From Planctomycetaceae bacterium (GTDB lineage Bacteria; Planctomycetota; Planctomycetia; Pirellulales; Pirellulaceae): 64,000 bases of DNA. The DNA lies in the NCBI GenBank assembly GCA_007694185.1, contig RECD01000135.1, positions 1-64,000 on the forward strand, given 5' to 3'. This document shows, piece by piece, positions 38,944 through 47,837 of this stretch; positions within the stretch are counted from its first letter, which is position 1, and each line of letters begins with the position of its first letter. Both the position numbers and the translations under genes were made by a program. The notes under the pieces are model-generated. The model worked only from the letters and a program-made list of their open reading frames with translations. It searched no databases and had not been told where the DNA came from.

Positions 38944-39993
38944 TCAGGCGACGACGCTAGCACGCGTCGGCGAGCCGGCGGCGCCGCTGTCGCCACCCGG
39001 GCCGCCCAACCGGGCCGTCTCGTCCGTGGCTTTCGGTTCAGGGCCCTGAGTCGCCGGCGGATCGGACCGGGGGGCCGGCCGACCCCGGCGCCCCGATGCC
39101 GGAGAAGAACCGATCGATCTGCCGAGCAGTAACGAGGTGAACTCATCCGCGGCGCGGCTCAACCCACCCGCCCGCCGGATTACCACCCCCAACGGTCGCG
39201 TCAACTGCATCGCGCGACAGGCGATGACCCGCAACGACCCGTCGGCACATTCCTTGCGGACGGTCGACTCCGGGAGAATCGTCAGTCCCTCGTTGGCCTG
39301 CACGGCCCGGATCATCGAATCGATGTTGTCAAACTCCATCGTGACATCGACCGAGACCCCGTGCCGCGCCAAAAATGCGTCGACGACCCGCCGGATCTTC
39401 AGCGAAGAATCGAAGCCGACGAATTCCTCACCATCCAGATCCCGTAAGCCGATCTCGCCCCCATCGGCTAGTCGATGGGAAACGGTCGAAATCACCCGCA
39501 TGGGCTCTTCCAACCAACTCACGAAACGCAATTTTCGCGTATTTTTGGGATAGCTCACCAAACCGAAATCGACCTCACCACTCTCGACCATCCGCGACAC
39601 CGCGTCAGCTGAACCGTACTCGAACCGGACCTCGACGCCGGGATGACGACGCCGAAACTCCTCGCGGGCCGAGGGCATGTACGTCGAACCGATCGAGTAA
39701 ATCGCCGCGATGCTCAGACGCCCGGCCAACCGACCGTCCAAAGCACGCACATCTTGCTCCAACCGCTGATACCCGCGGAGCAGTTTCAAGACCCCAGCCA
39801 AATAAACCTCTCCCGCCGGCGTCAACGCCAACGGCCTGCGGGTCCGATCCAGCAGCCTCGCCCCGAGCGACTCCTCCAAATGCTGAACCGATTGACTGAC
39901 CGCACTTTGAGTCACGTCATGCTCAGCCGCCGCCCTCGAAAAACTCTGAAACTCAGCGACAGAGCAGAACATTTCGAGCGTTCTCAAATGCAT
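38944..39993 (-). CDS. LysR-family transcriptional regulator
   Basis: 349 residues. The N-terminal winged HTH is typical (LEMFCSVAEFQSFSRAAAEH, TQSAVSQSVQHLEESLGARL, LALTPAGEVYLAGV), followed by the periplasmic-binding-like effector domain (LSIAAIYSIGSTYMP onward). The last ~55 residues are a Pro/Arg/Gly-rich tail not usual in the family. It is directly upstream of gltB in the same direction, unlike the divergent gltC-gltAB pair of Bacillus. Dyads with T-N11-A spacing occur in its own leader and before gltB, so it may control itself and gltB. The effector is unknown. Confidence 0.93.
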   Translation of the reverse strand: MHLRTLEMFCSVAEFQSFSRAAAEHDVTQSAVSQSVQHLEESLGARLLDRTRRPLALTPAGEVYLAGVLKLLRGYQRLEQDVRALDGRLAGRLSIAAIYSIGSTYMPSAREEFRRRHPGVEVRFEYGSADAVSRMVESGEVDFGLVSYPKNTRKLRFVSWLEEPMRVISTVSHRLADGGEIGLRDLDGEEFVGFDSSLKIRRVVDAFLARHGVSVDVTMEFDNIDSMIRAVQANEGLTILPESTVRKECADGSLRVIACRAMQLTRPLGVVIRRAGGLSRAADEFTSLLLGRSIGSSPASGRRGRPAPRSDPPATQGPEPKATDETARLGGPGGDSGAAGSPTRASVVA

Positions 39994-40009
39994 CTGGCGA
40001 CCCGAGCCA

Positions 40010-40024
40010 ATTAATTTCCCTAAT
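40010..40024. promoter_or_regulatory. Candidate LysR-type autoregulatory dyad
   Basis: ATTA-N7-TAAT, with a T-N11-A core, 17 bp upstream of the LysR start codon. It is locally AT-rich and close enough to the start to overlap the translation initiation region. The likely role is autorepression. Confidence 0.4.
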
Positions 40025-40026
40025 AC

Positions 40027-40051
40027 AGGGCGGCTGGCAAGCCGCCTTTTG
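40027..40051 (+). terminator. Intrinsic terminator facing the plus strand
   Basis: GGCGGCT (40029-40035) and AGCCGCC (40040-40046) form a 7 bp GC stem, 9 bp with flanking pairs, with a GGCA loop, followed directly by TTTTGTT. This is a textbook rho-independent terminator on the plus strand, though both flanking genes are on the minus strand. On the minus strand the same hairpin lies in the lysR leader without a T-run. Confidence 0.6.
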
Positions 40052-40165
40052 TTAATGCTGGAAGCCGAGAATAGACGGCCGGATGCGAGTGGTCAAGCGT
40101 AACCATCGCCAGGGACCACGGCAGCCGTGCCCCCCGGCTACCCGATACAAAAGCGATCGGGAGCC

Positions 40166-41554
40166 TCAAAACAGCCGGTTGTAGCCGTTCAGCGCCGCCA
40201 CGCGGTAGGCTTCCGCCATGGTCGGGTAGTTGAAGGTCGTTTCGATGAAGTACTTCAACGTGTTCGATCCGCCGGGCTGAGCCATGATCGCTTGGCCGAT
40301 GTGGACGATCTCCGAAGCGTTCGTGCCGAAACAGTGGACACCGAGAATCTCGAGCGTTTCCCGGTTGAAGAGGAGTTTCAACATCCCCACCGTGCTGCCG
40401 GTGATTTGGGCCCGAGCCAGGCTTCGAAATTGGGCTTGGCCGACCTCATACGGGATCTTCGCGGCGGTCAGTTCACGTTCGGTCTTGCCGACCGAACTGA
40501 TCTCCGGGCTGGTGTAGATCCCGGTCGGGATGTCGTAGGCCCGCAGGCTGTCGTCCGATTCACCCATGCGATGCATCGCGGCGGCCCGTCCCTGGGTGTA
40601 GGCGGCACTGGCAAGCGAGGGATACCCGATCACGTCCCCGACCGCATAGATGTGCGGTTGGTCCGTCTGGAAGTGTTCATTCACCGCCAACTGCCCGCGA
40701 GAATCGGGGACCAGACCGACGTTTTCCAGCCCCAACGCCTCGGTGTTGCCGGACCGCCCGTTCGCCCACAACAACACGTCGGACTTCAACATCTTGCCGC
40801 TTTGAAGTGCCAACACCACGCCGTCTTCGCAGCCCCGGATCGATTCCATCTCCTCGTTGTGCCGAATGATCACCCCTTGGTCGCGAAGGTGATAGGAGAT
40901 CGCGTCGATGATCTCGTCATCGAGAAACTCGAGCAACTTCTCGCGGGTGTTGACGAGATTGACTTTGCAACCGAGGTTTCGGAACATCGAAGCGTATTCG
41001 GTGCCAATGACACCGGCACCGTAAACCGTGATCGACGACACCCGTTCGGCCAGATCTAAGATCGTGTCGCTATCGAAAATGCGGGGGTGCTCGAAGTCGA
41101 CATCGTCCGGGCGAAACGGACGACTGCCAGGGGCGAGCACGAAGCCGGCCGAGCGGATTTTTTTGCCTCCCACGATGACCGTGTGGGGATCGAGCAGCTT
41201 CGCCGTTCCCCGAAAAACCGGCACGCTGTTGCGATCGTAGAACGAGCGACGCATCGAGACCTGCCGGGCGATGATCGTCTTCGTGCCCCGGCGCAACTGG
41301 TCCATGGTCGGGGTCAACCGCACGCCCATCTCCTGGATCGTCGGATTGGCCATCGCCTTGACGGTGCTGGTGATCGCATACCGCAACGCCTTGCTGGGGA
41401 TCGTCCCACGGTGGGTGCATCCCCCGCCGATCTCCGGAAAATCCTCGGCGACCGCCACCCGCAAGCCGCCTTTGGTCGCCTGCATGGCGGCGCCTTCACC
41501 TCCCGGTCCGGTGCCGATGACAAAGAGGTCGAAATCGAAAGGATGTTCGGTCAT
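40166..41554 (-). CDS. sthA: Soluble pyridine nucleotide transhydrogenase (Si-specific)
   Basis: FAD-dependent enzyme that moves hydride between NADPH and NAD+. 462 residues from MTEHPFDF; the upstream extension of the frame is not conserved. The FAD loop is [12 protein letters not shown]. The site corresponding to the disulfide of related reductases is [16 protein letters not shown]: one Cys only, with Thr replacing the second, as in SthA. The NAD(P)-binding loop is [13 protein letters not shown], the second FAD site [11 protein letters not shown], and the C-terminal dimerisation domain ends with the [18 protein letters not shown] pattern. It is divergent from the nitrilase-fold gene across 92 bp. 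Confidence 0.95.
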   Translation of the reverse strand: MTEHPFDFDLFVIGTGPGGEGAAMQATKGGLRVAVAEDFPEIGGGCTHRGTIPSKALRYAITSTVKAMANPTIQEMGVRLTPTMDQLRRGTKTIIARQVSMRRSFYDRNSVPVFRGTAKLLDPHTVIVGGKKIRSAGFVLAPGSRPFRPDDVDFEHPRIFDSDTILDLAERVSSITVYGAGVIGTEYASMFRNLGCKVNLVNTREKLLEFLDDEIIDAISYHLRDQGVIIRHNEEMESIRGCEDGVVLALQSGKMLKSDVLLWANGRSGNTEALGLENVGLVPDSRGQLAVNEHFQTDQPHIYAVGDVIGYPSLASAAYTQGRAAAMHRMGESDDSLRAYDIPTGIYTSPEISSVGKTERELTAAKIPYEVGQAQFRSLARAQITGSTVGMLKLLFNRETLEILGVHCFGTNASEIVHIGQAIMAQPGGSNTLKYFIETTFNYPTMAEAYRVAALNGYNRLF

Positions 41555-41646
41555 GCGAGGGCTTCTTGGCAGCGATTGCCACGTGATCGGTTCGATGTCA
41601 GACTCAAGCGACTCCGCCCCGCCGCTCCGCTGGATCATACGAGATT

Positions 41647-42486
41647 TTGATGTTGCTGTCTTGCGTTCAAACCGACGTCACCTTTGCCGATTGCCCGGCA
41701 AACCTCGCGCGAGTGACCCACTGGACCGACCTCGCCGCCGCCTCAGGTGCCGATCTCGTCGTATTTCCCGAGTGCATGCTGAGCGGCTACGGCTATGACA
41801 GTCGTGAGGAGGCAGAGGGACAGGGATTGACGACCGACGACCCGGTCTTTGACGAATTGTCAGCGGCCTGTCGTCGCGCCAAACCGCTGCATCTGGTGAT
41901 CGGCTTTTTGGAGTCGGAGACCACGGCGTCAGGCGATCGCAAACTCTACAACGCCGCAGCGATCATCGGCCCCAACGGCCTCGTCGGGCTGTACCGCAAA
42001 GTCCACTTGCCACACTTGGGCGTGGATCGATTCGTCGATCCGGGCGAGCAAGCCTATGCCGTGCATGCGGTCGGCGAAGCGAGGGTCGGACTGGGCATCT
42101 GCTATGACTGCTCGTTCCCGGAACCGATGCGTGTGCTGGGGCTGGCGGGTGCGGACATCATCGCCTTGCCGACCAATTGGCCGTTGGCGGCCCAGCGGAC
42201 CGCTCGCTTCGTGCCGGCGGTCCGCAGCATGGAAAACCATCTCTATTTTGCGGCCGCCAACCGCATCGGCGATGAGCGAGGGTTCACTTACTGCGGCCTG
42301 AGCAGTCTGCACGGACCGGACGGGGTCGAGTTAGCCATGGCAGCGGGGGCCGAGGAGACCCTGTTGATCTCGCCGATCGATCTGGCCACCGCCCGCAACA
42401 AGCGGATCGAACGAACCCCCGGAAAGCACGTGATCGATCGGTTCGCCGATCGTCGCCCCGCGTTTTATACCGGTCTCAACGGCTAG
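41647..42486 (+). CDS. Carbon-nitrogen hydrolase (nitrilase superfamily)
   Basis: 279 residues with an intact Glu-Lys-Cys triad: Glu41 in [13 protein letters not shown], Lys118 in [12 protein letters not shown] and Cys155 in [12 protein letters not shown]. The family includes amidases, beta-ureidopropionase, N-carbamoylputrescine amidase and omega-amidase; the sequence does not settle the substrate. It is a single plus-strand gene, divergent from sthA and convergent with the barrel protein gene. Confidence 0.9.
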   Translation: MMLLSCVQTDVTFADCPANLARVTHWTDLAAASGADLVVFPECMLSGYGYDSREEAEGQGLTTDDPVFDELSAACRRAKPLHLVIGFLESETTASGDRKLYNAAAIIGPNGLVGLYRKVHLPHLGVDRFVDPGEQAYAVHAVGEARVGLGICYDCSFPEPMRVLGLAGADIIALPTNWPLAAQRTARFVPAVRSMENHLYFAAANRIGDERGFTYCGLSSLHGPDGVELAMAAGAEETLLISPIDLATARNKRIERTPGKHVIDRFADRRPAFYTGLNG

Positions 42487-42493
42487 CCGATTG

Positions 42494-42526
42494 CCCCCGC
42501 GGTGGCGTCTGTAACCCCACCGGGGG
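42494..42526. terminator. GC hairpin between convergent genes
   Basis: CCCCC (42494-42498) and GGTGG (42501-42505) pair with CCACC (42517-42521) and GGGGG (42522-42526), leaving a 2 nt bulge and an 11 nt loop. It begins 8 bp after the nitrilase-fold gene ends and about 55 bp from the end of the minus-strand barrel gene. There is no T-run, so it is a bidirectional terminator candidate only. Confidence 0.45.
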
Positions 42527-42580
42527 ATTGCTTGCAAAACCTGGGGATGGCCTGAACCGAGTTTCGGGCTGCCAAGCTGG

Positions 42581-43927
42581 CTATTCAGGCCGCACCAGAA
42601 AGGTGCCGTTGTCGGCGACGTCGAACAACGGTCGCCCGTAGCGTCCCTGGCCGCCACGTCCTCCTGGGTAGAAGACAAATCCCATCGAAAGGTTCCAAGC
42701 TTCTTCCGCGTAGCCGCCGGCCGAGCGTGACGTGCCAGGGATCACATAAGTCGCGCCCGCCTGCAGGGCAAACAGGCCTCTCACCGGCGACGTCAAACCG
42801 CCGCCGAGCAATCCCTCGCCGACACCGGTACCGCCGGCAAACAGGTGGTACATGCCCCCTTGCGCGGCGCGACCGCGAAAGAAAAGGCGGTGCTGATCGG
42901 TCACCCGAAATCCCCGGGTACCCTGAATCTCATTGCCACCGTCCAGCCAGTGAACGTCCGAGGTCGACTCCTTCGTGCCCGCCATGAACTGGTAGCCGAA
43001 CTCATGCCCCCGCGCGTCGTTCCAGCTCAGCTCGCCACGCAGTTGCACCAGGTTGTTGCGGTACCACCAATCGTCGTACAGGTAATCGACGACCAAGCCG
43101 TACTGGAGGCCAAAATCTACCCGTCGAAACAGCCCACCGGTGACGAAGATTTGTCGCCGGACGTCGTCGGTGAACTCGGCCCCCGACAGGTTCGACTGGG
43201 CTGCCCGAGCCCCGAATTGGTACGCCAGGTCGGTATGGGTGACCCGGTGAAGCGATTGCCCACGGTTGAATCCCTCGTAAAAGCCAAAGCTTCCCGAGCC
43301 GCCTCGGACGTTGCCGCTGCCGGGGTGGTTGCTGGGCCCCGTGAATCCCTGCACCCCTGCGAACAGTTCGAAAAGTTGCCACTGAACCTGGAACGGCCGC
43401 GATCCGAAACGCACCCCGTCGCCGCAGCAGGCGTCACAGCCCAAGGCGTCACAGCCGGTCCCGTCGCAACCGTGCAGGGGTGAGCGGGCACCCAACCAAT
43501 GGCCCGCCCCAAATTCGAACTCCGTCCCGCACAGCGGTTCAGCGACCCGCCGCGCCGGAGCCGCACAGGTCGGCTCCAGGCCGCACATCGGGTCCGCCAG
43601 CGATCCAGCGCCCAGTCGGCAATCGTCACAGTCGCAGGCAAAGCTCGCCTGCTGGACGCCGCCAAATTCTGCATGCGGTGTGGCCCATCGGTCCGCGGCG
43701 GCCGCGTCGACATGAATCGCTGGGGGGCGATCAGGCGCCAAAGTCCGCCGAGGGGCGGCCACCAACTTCGGCAGCGGGATCTGTTGGTCGGCGAAACGCT
43801 CACCCCCGTCAGCCCCATTCGCCGCGATTCGCCCGAACAGCGAGATCCCGACCAAGGAACAAGCGAACGCCAACCGAGGCAGCATGCGGGAATTGCCGAA
43901 ACGGCATGAAATCGCGGGGAATGCCAT
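42581..43927 (-). CDS. Cysteine-rich outer-membrane beta-barrel-like protein (planctomycete family)
   Basis: 448 residues with a signal sequence (ACSLVGISLFGRIAANG). Residues about 95-170 are dense in cysteine (CDCDDCRLGAGSL, then DGTGCDALGCDACCGDG). The C-terminal ~280 residues have alternating aromatic/polar strands (WQLFELFAGVQGF, YGLVVDYLYDDWWYRNN, QHRLFFRGRA, WNLSMGFVFYPGG), as expected for a beta-barrel. It resembles planctomycete DUF6666/BBP7-like surface proteins, but I am not certain which. It may be cross-linked through its cysteines in the cell envelope. A related design appears at 51.9-53.5 kb. Confidence 0.75.
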   Translation of the reverse strand: MAFPAISCRFGNSRMLPRLAFACSLVGISLFGRIAANGADGGERFADQQIPLPKLVAAPRRTLAPDRPPAIHVDAAAADRWATPHAEFGGVQQASFACDCDDCRLGAGSLADPMCGLEPTCAAPARRVAEPLCGTEFEFGAGHWLGARSPLHGCDGTGCDALGCDACCGDGVRFGSRPFQVQWQLFELFAGVQGFTGPSNHPGSGNVRGGSGSFGFYEGFNRGQSLHRVTHTDLAYQFGARAAQSNLSGAEFTDDVRRQIFVTGGLFRRVDFGLQYGLVVDYLYDDWWYRNNLVQLRGELSWNDARGHEFGYQFMAGTKESTSDVHWLDGGNEIQGTRGFRVTDQHRLFFRGRAAQGGMYHLFAGGTGVGEGLLGGGLTSPVRGLFALQAGATYVIPGTSRSAGGYAEEAWNLSMGFVFYPGGRGGQGRYGRPLFDVADNGTFLVRPE

Positions 43928-44097
43928 CAGTCAAGACTCCCAGGCAGGGCGGATCGGCTGAACCGAAGGCCGCGCCTGCCGCGCCTCACCAACAGCCGTC
44001 ACACCCCAAGCTATCGACACAGAAAACCCAGCCTCTTGAGCAAACCCGGCCTAACCGGCACATCTTTCCAGAGCGGGACCGCGGTACATTCCCGGAA

Positions 44098-45120
44098 TCA
44101 GGGTAGCGATCGCGAGCATTCCGCCAACTGCGCCAGCTTCTCGCGTGCCGCCCCGCGATCGATCGCAGCGGCGGCGATTTCGACCCCGGCCCGCAAGTCG
44201 GCGGTGTGGCCGACCAGCCACAGCGCAGCGGCGGTCCCGGCGAGCACCACGTCTCGGGGCGGCCCCACCCGGCCCGCCAGGAGTTCGCGGATCATCGCGG
44301 CACTCTGTTCGGGGTTCTCCACCCGCAGCGACGCCGGTTCGCAGCGTCCCAAGCCGAAGCTGGAAGGGTCCCAGGTGAGCTGCGTGATACCGGCGGATTC
44401 GACCAGAGCGACCCGAGTCGACCCGCTCAAGGTCACTTCATCCTGCCCGTCCTCCCCCCAAACGACCGCCGAGCGGGTGGTCCCCAACCTAGCCAATGCC
44501 GCCGCGATCTTGTCGCGATTGGCTAAGGTCGCGGCGCCAAGCAGCTGATGAGTCGCCCCAGCCGGATTGCAGAGCGGCCCCAGCAGGTTGAACAGGGTTG
44601 GCACGCCCAATTCGCGGCGAATCGCCACCACATGCCGCATCGCCGGGTGCAACTTGGGAGCGAAGCAGAAACAGATGCCGATGCGATCAAGGGTCTGGGC
44701 GACCAACTCCGATTCGCCTTCGATCGCCACCCCCAGGACCGCGAGCACGTCTGCTGATCCTGACAGGCTGGTCGCGCGGCGATTCCCGTGCTTGGCTACC
44801 GGCACGCCACAGGCGGCGGTCACGATCGCGGTCGCCGTGCTGATGTTGAAAGTCCCGGAACCGCTGCCGCCGGTACCGCAGGTATCGAGTAACCACGGAT
44901 ACCGGTGCGGGATCGGCATCATGTGTCGCCGCATCGCACGCGCCGCGCCGACCAACTCGTCGATCGCCTCCCCCTTTTCTCGGATGGCCAACAACAATTG
45001 CCCGATCCCGCCGGAATCGGCTTCGCCCCGCAACAGCGTGTCGATCAGGTAGCCCGTCTCGTCCTCGGATAAATCCTGGCCGGATCGGGTGGTTCGAATC
45101 GCTTCGTCGAGGGAAATCAT
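44098..45120 (-). CDS. trpD: Anthranilate phosphoribosyltransferase
   Basis: Second step of tryptophan synthesis: transfers phosphoribose from PRPP to anthranilate. 340 residues, normal length. The PRPP site is CGTGGSGSGTFNIST (residues 81-95), with Ser where most enzymes have the Asp of GTGGDG. KHGNRRATSLSGSADVLAVLG and LGVPTLFNLLGPLCNPA are canonical, and VVWGEDGQDEVTLSG is the metal-binding end. No other trp gene is adjacent. The substitution could hint at a TrpD2-like paralogue, but the rest reads as true TrpD. Confidence 0.93.
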   Translation of the reverse strand: MISLDEAIRTTRSGQDLSEDETGYLIDTLLRGEADSGGIGQLLLAIREKGEAIDELVGAARAMRRHMMPIPHRYPWLLDTCGTGGSGSGTFNISTATAIVTAACGVPVAKHGNRRATSLSGSADVLAVLGVAIEGESELVAQTLDRIGICFCFAPKLHPAMRHVVAIRRELGVPTLFNLLGPLCNPAGATHQLLGAATLANRDKIAAALARLGTTRSAVVWGEDGQDEVTLSGSTRVALVESAGITQLTWDPSSFGLGRCEPASLRVENPEQSAAMIRELLAGRVGPPRDVVLAGTAAALWLVGHTADLRAGVEIAAAAIDRGAAREKLAQLAECSRSLP

Positions 45121-45217
45121 GTCGATCCGTGGTCGAAATGGATGCGGAGGGAGAACCGATTAGGGAATTATCCTAGCGGGGGTCGTGGCCGGGCGGTTAG
45201 GGCGCTAAAATCGCGGC

Positions 45218-46159
45218 ATGGCGAGAAAAATCATCATCGATTGCGATCCGGGCATCAGCGACGCGGTTGCGATCTGCATGGCGTTGTTCGACCCACGCCT
45301 GGAAGTGCTGGCAATCACCGCGACCGCCGGGGTGGTCGCTGCGGAGCGTGCGACGATCAACGTCCGCGGCTTGGTCGGTTTACTCGACCCGCCACGCTAT
45401 CCGCGAATCGGCGTGGCAACGCCGTCAGACCACGCCCCGGTCGAAGACGACAACGATCTGCATGGACCCGATGGTCTGGGCGGGTGTGAATTGAACGTGA
45501 CCGACCGGCAGCATCAGCACCCCAGCGAGAAGGTGATCGCGGAGTTGCTGCGACTGCACCCGGGTCAAATCACCCTGCTCTGCTGCGGGCCGCTGACCAA
45601 CCTGGCTCGGGTGCTGCACCGCGACCCGACCCTGACCACCCTGATCGACAAGGTGGTGATCTCCGGCGGGACCTTCCTCAGCCCCGGCAATCGGACACCG
45701 GCGGCGGAAGCCAACATGCACTACGACCCGCCGGCGGCTCGCGACGTCTTCCTGTCGGCGACGACCAAGAGTCTGATCCCGCTGGACGTGACCGATCAGG
45801 TCTCCTTCGGCATCGGGCTGCTGGAATTGCTGCCGAGCAAATTGACCCGCGTCGGCGGGCTTTTGCACCGGTTGCTGCCCTATTCCTTCCGCGCGACGCA
45901 CGAGTACTTGGGAAGCGAGTCGATCACATTGGCGGATGCGACCGCCCTCTTGGCCGTGTTGGAACCGGACCTATTTCGCTGGCGCGAAATGGCGGGCGAC
46001 GTCGAAACGCAAGGCCGCCTGACCCGTGGCACCACCGTGTTCGATCGTCGTGCGCGGCAGAAGTGGAAACACAACATGGAGGTCGCCACCGACGTCGACG
46101 TGACCGAGGCCCGCGAACGGATCGTCCGCGGGCTTCGCTACGCCGCTCAGCAGAGCTAG
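45218..46159 (+). CDS. Nucleoside hydrolase (IUNH family) with altered Ca motif
   Basis: Predicted N-ribosyl hydrolase of 313 residues. The N-terminal metal motif reads IIDCDPGISDAVAI, where Asp8, Asp10 and Asp15 are kept but the expected Asp14 is Ser. Other conserved elements are LLCCGPLTNLARVL, VVISGGTF, AEANMHYDPPAARDVF and PLDVTDQV, where the last usually reads LDVTHQ. It starts about 98 bp after the divergent trpD start. Its TAG shares a CTAG with the TAG of the convergent isomerase gene. Substrate preference, and even activity, are open because of the active-site changes. Confidence 0.88.
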   Translation: MARKIIIDCDPGISDAVAICMALFDPRLEVLAITATAGVVAAERATINVRGLVGLLDPPRYPRIGVATPSDHAPVEDDNDLHGPDGLGGCELNVTDRQHQHPSEKVIAELLRLHPGQITLLCCGPLTNLARVLHRDPTLTTLIDKVVISGGTFLSPGNRTPAAEANMHYDPPAARDVFLSATTKSLIPLDVTDQVSFGIGLLELLPSKLTRVGGLLHRLLPYSFRATHEYLGSESITLADATALLAVLEPDLFRWREMAGDVETQGRLTRGTTVFDRRARQKWKHNMEVATDVDVTEARERIVRGLRYAAQQS

Positions 46160-47049
46160 TTTGATTTAGCCGCTTCGACCGTTTGAGCGGTCAAGCGATG
46201 AAAGTTTTGGACACACTGGGCGATTTCCGGAAGCGACTCGAGCCAATTGTGTTCGTACTCGATCGAGATCGGTCCCTGAAAGCCTTGACGCTTCATCTCT
46301 GCCAACAGCGCCGGGACATTCGCGACTCCCGTCCCCCACGGAACGTCGTGTGCCCCTTTGCCCGCGCGGTTCAAGTCCTTGAAATGAAAACTGACCAAGC
46401 GGCCCTCCAACTTGCGAAGACACTCGACCGGATCAAGCCCTGATCGCAGCCAATGGCCGGTATCCGCACAGGCGCCGATCCAATCGCCGCGTCCCTCGGT
46501 CGCCTTCAGCACGGTATCGGGGTTCCAGTAGTACGACGGGTCAGGATGGTTGTGCAAACCGATCTTGATGCCGTATTCCTTGCTGAGCTTCTCGATCGTG
46601 TCGAACGCATCCTCACGGACCTCCGTGTTGATGACGCCGATACCCAACTCCTTGCACCACTCGAAAACGGGTCGACTGGCCGCCTCGTCGGCACTCAGCC
46701 CGACCACGCCGAAGGCCGTCAGTCGGACGTCAGCGGCTGCTAACTTTTCCTTCACAGCCCGCATCTGCTCCTCGGTCATTCCCGGCCCCATCTTGCCGTC
46801 GATGTCGGCCGAAATCGTCTGGCCCGGGTAGGCCTCGGCGTACTTCAACCCGACCGATGCCGCTTTGTCGATGGCTTCAAAGAAGCTGAAACGGTTGAAA
46901 CTGTAGGTCTGAACGCCCAGTTTCCAGCCGAGCTTCTCGGCAGCGGTCGTGTCCAACTTGCCCACGGATTCCTGAGCCGACACGAGTTGAGAGGGAGCCA
47001 TGCAGTTGGTTAAGAAAACCAAAACGAGCCCGAAGCAATAGCGACGCAT
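46156..47049 (-). CDS. Secreted sugar phosphate isomerase/epimerase (TIM barrel)
   Basis: 297 residues from MRRYCFGL, chosen because it begins the signal peptide (LVLVFLTNCMAPSQLVSAQ). The longer upstream frame is unsupported. The AP-endonuclease-2-like barrel is shown by LGVQTYSFNRFSFFEAID, IKIGLHNHPDPSYYWNP, WIGACADTGHWLRSGLDP, LVSFHFKDLN and ISIEYEHNW, with the usual Glu/Asp/His metal residues. Export of this fold is common in planctomycetes, where secreted homologues may act on free sugars. It is convergent with the nucleoside hydrolase gene. Confidence 0.9.
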   Translation of the reverse strand: MRRYCFGLVLVFLTNCMAPSQLVSAQESVGKLDTTAAEKLGWKLGVQTYSFNRFSFFEAIDKAASVGLKYAEAYPGQTISADIDGKMGPGMTEEQMRAVKEKLAAADVRLTAFGVVGLSADEAASRPVFEWCKELGIGVINTEVREDAFDTIEKLSKEYGIKIGLHNHPDPSYYWNPDTVLKATEGRGDWIGACADTGHWLRSGLDPVECLRKLEGRLVSFHFKDLNRAGKGAHDVPWGTGVANVPALLAEMKRQGFQGPISIEYEHNWLESLPEIAQCVQNFHRLTAQTVEAAKSN

Positions 47050-47465
47050 GAGTGAAACCTGGTGGTAGGGGAAAGGGCAGGATCCCGCAGACGCGGGGGC
47101 CGGGATGAGCAAGCGGAGGCGGCTTGTGAACGGCACCTTCGCCGCCATGGGGCAAGGCGGACCAATGCCTGGAGCCACCGCGGGGGCGCCGAAGAGGACA
47201 CTTCCTTACGGCAAGTCTACACACGCGGGTCGTGGTTTGCACGCCACCAGCGGCGATCCCGTGATAGCCGACTCGGTCCCGTGGGGGCCGTGACAAGAAG
47301 GTTCCCGGGGGCCGACAGCCTTGCCGAAACCGCGCCGCGTTTTCAATGAATTGCCCCAGCCGAAAAATCGGCTACCCTGTGGCAACGTCGTGCTTGGCTG
47401 AGTCTCGCCATGACACGCGCACGAACAACTCAGTCTTCCACACTCGTCTCGCGAGAGTTCCTCTG
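47050..47465. other. Divergent intergenic region
   Basis: About 416 bp between the start of the secreted isomerase gene and that of the small membrane protein, presumably holding both promoters. Open frames crossing it in several phases show no recognisable protein features. I found no convincing operator, hairpin or RNA gene in it. Confidence 0.4.
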
Positions 47466-47837
47466 ATGCCGGAATCCAACCCTTACGCCTCGACCCCTGC
47501 TGCCACACCCTATGGCACCAGCAACGCGACCAACCCCAGCAGCAGGAGGGTACGACTGCGTCAAATCGAACCGGTTTCAGCCGGGGTCGTGATGGCAGCC
47601 TTGTACGGCTTAATCGGGCTGCTGTTCGGGTTGGGATTTCTCTTCGTTTCGCTGATCGGCGCCATGGCCGGCGGTGACGTCCCGGTCGCCGCGGCCATCG
47701 GCATGGGACTGGGTGCCTTGCTGTTTGCGCCCCTGTTTTATGGGGTCGCGGGCTTCCTGGGCGGTTTGATTTTTGCCGCGATCTACAACCTGATCGCGAG
47801 CATGGTCGGCGGCGTCGCCATCCACTTGGAAACCTGA
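47466..47837 (+). CDS. Small membrane protein, unknown function (DUF3566-like)
   Basis: 123 residues from the ATG at 47466. A polar Ser/Thr/Asn/Pro-rich N-terminus of about 30 residues is followed by RRVRLRQIEPVSAGVVM and then two or three hydrophobic segments rich in Gly, Ala and Phe (ALYGLIGLLFGLGFLFVSLI, then a long GALLFAPLFYGVAGFLGGLI region). The layout resembles DUF3566-type membrane proteins, but similarity is only impressionistic. Its last 228 bases overlap the 3' part of the gluQ frame on the other strand. The strong hydrophobic pattern argues that this one is a real gene. Confidence 0.65.
   Translation: MPESNPYASTPAATPYGTSNATNPSSRRVRLRQIEPVSAGVVMAALYGLIGLLFGLGFLFVSLIGAMAGGDVPVAAAIGMGLGALLFAPLFYGVAGFLGGLIFAAIYNLIASMVGGVAIHLET

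Noticed and set aside
38808-39146. Extension of gltB by 113 codons upstream
   Set aside because: It would overlap the LysR gene, lacks similarity, and would bury Cys23, which must become N-terminal for glutaminase activity.
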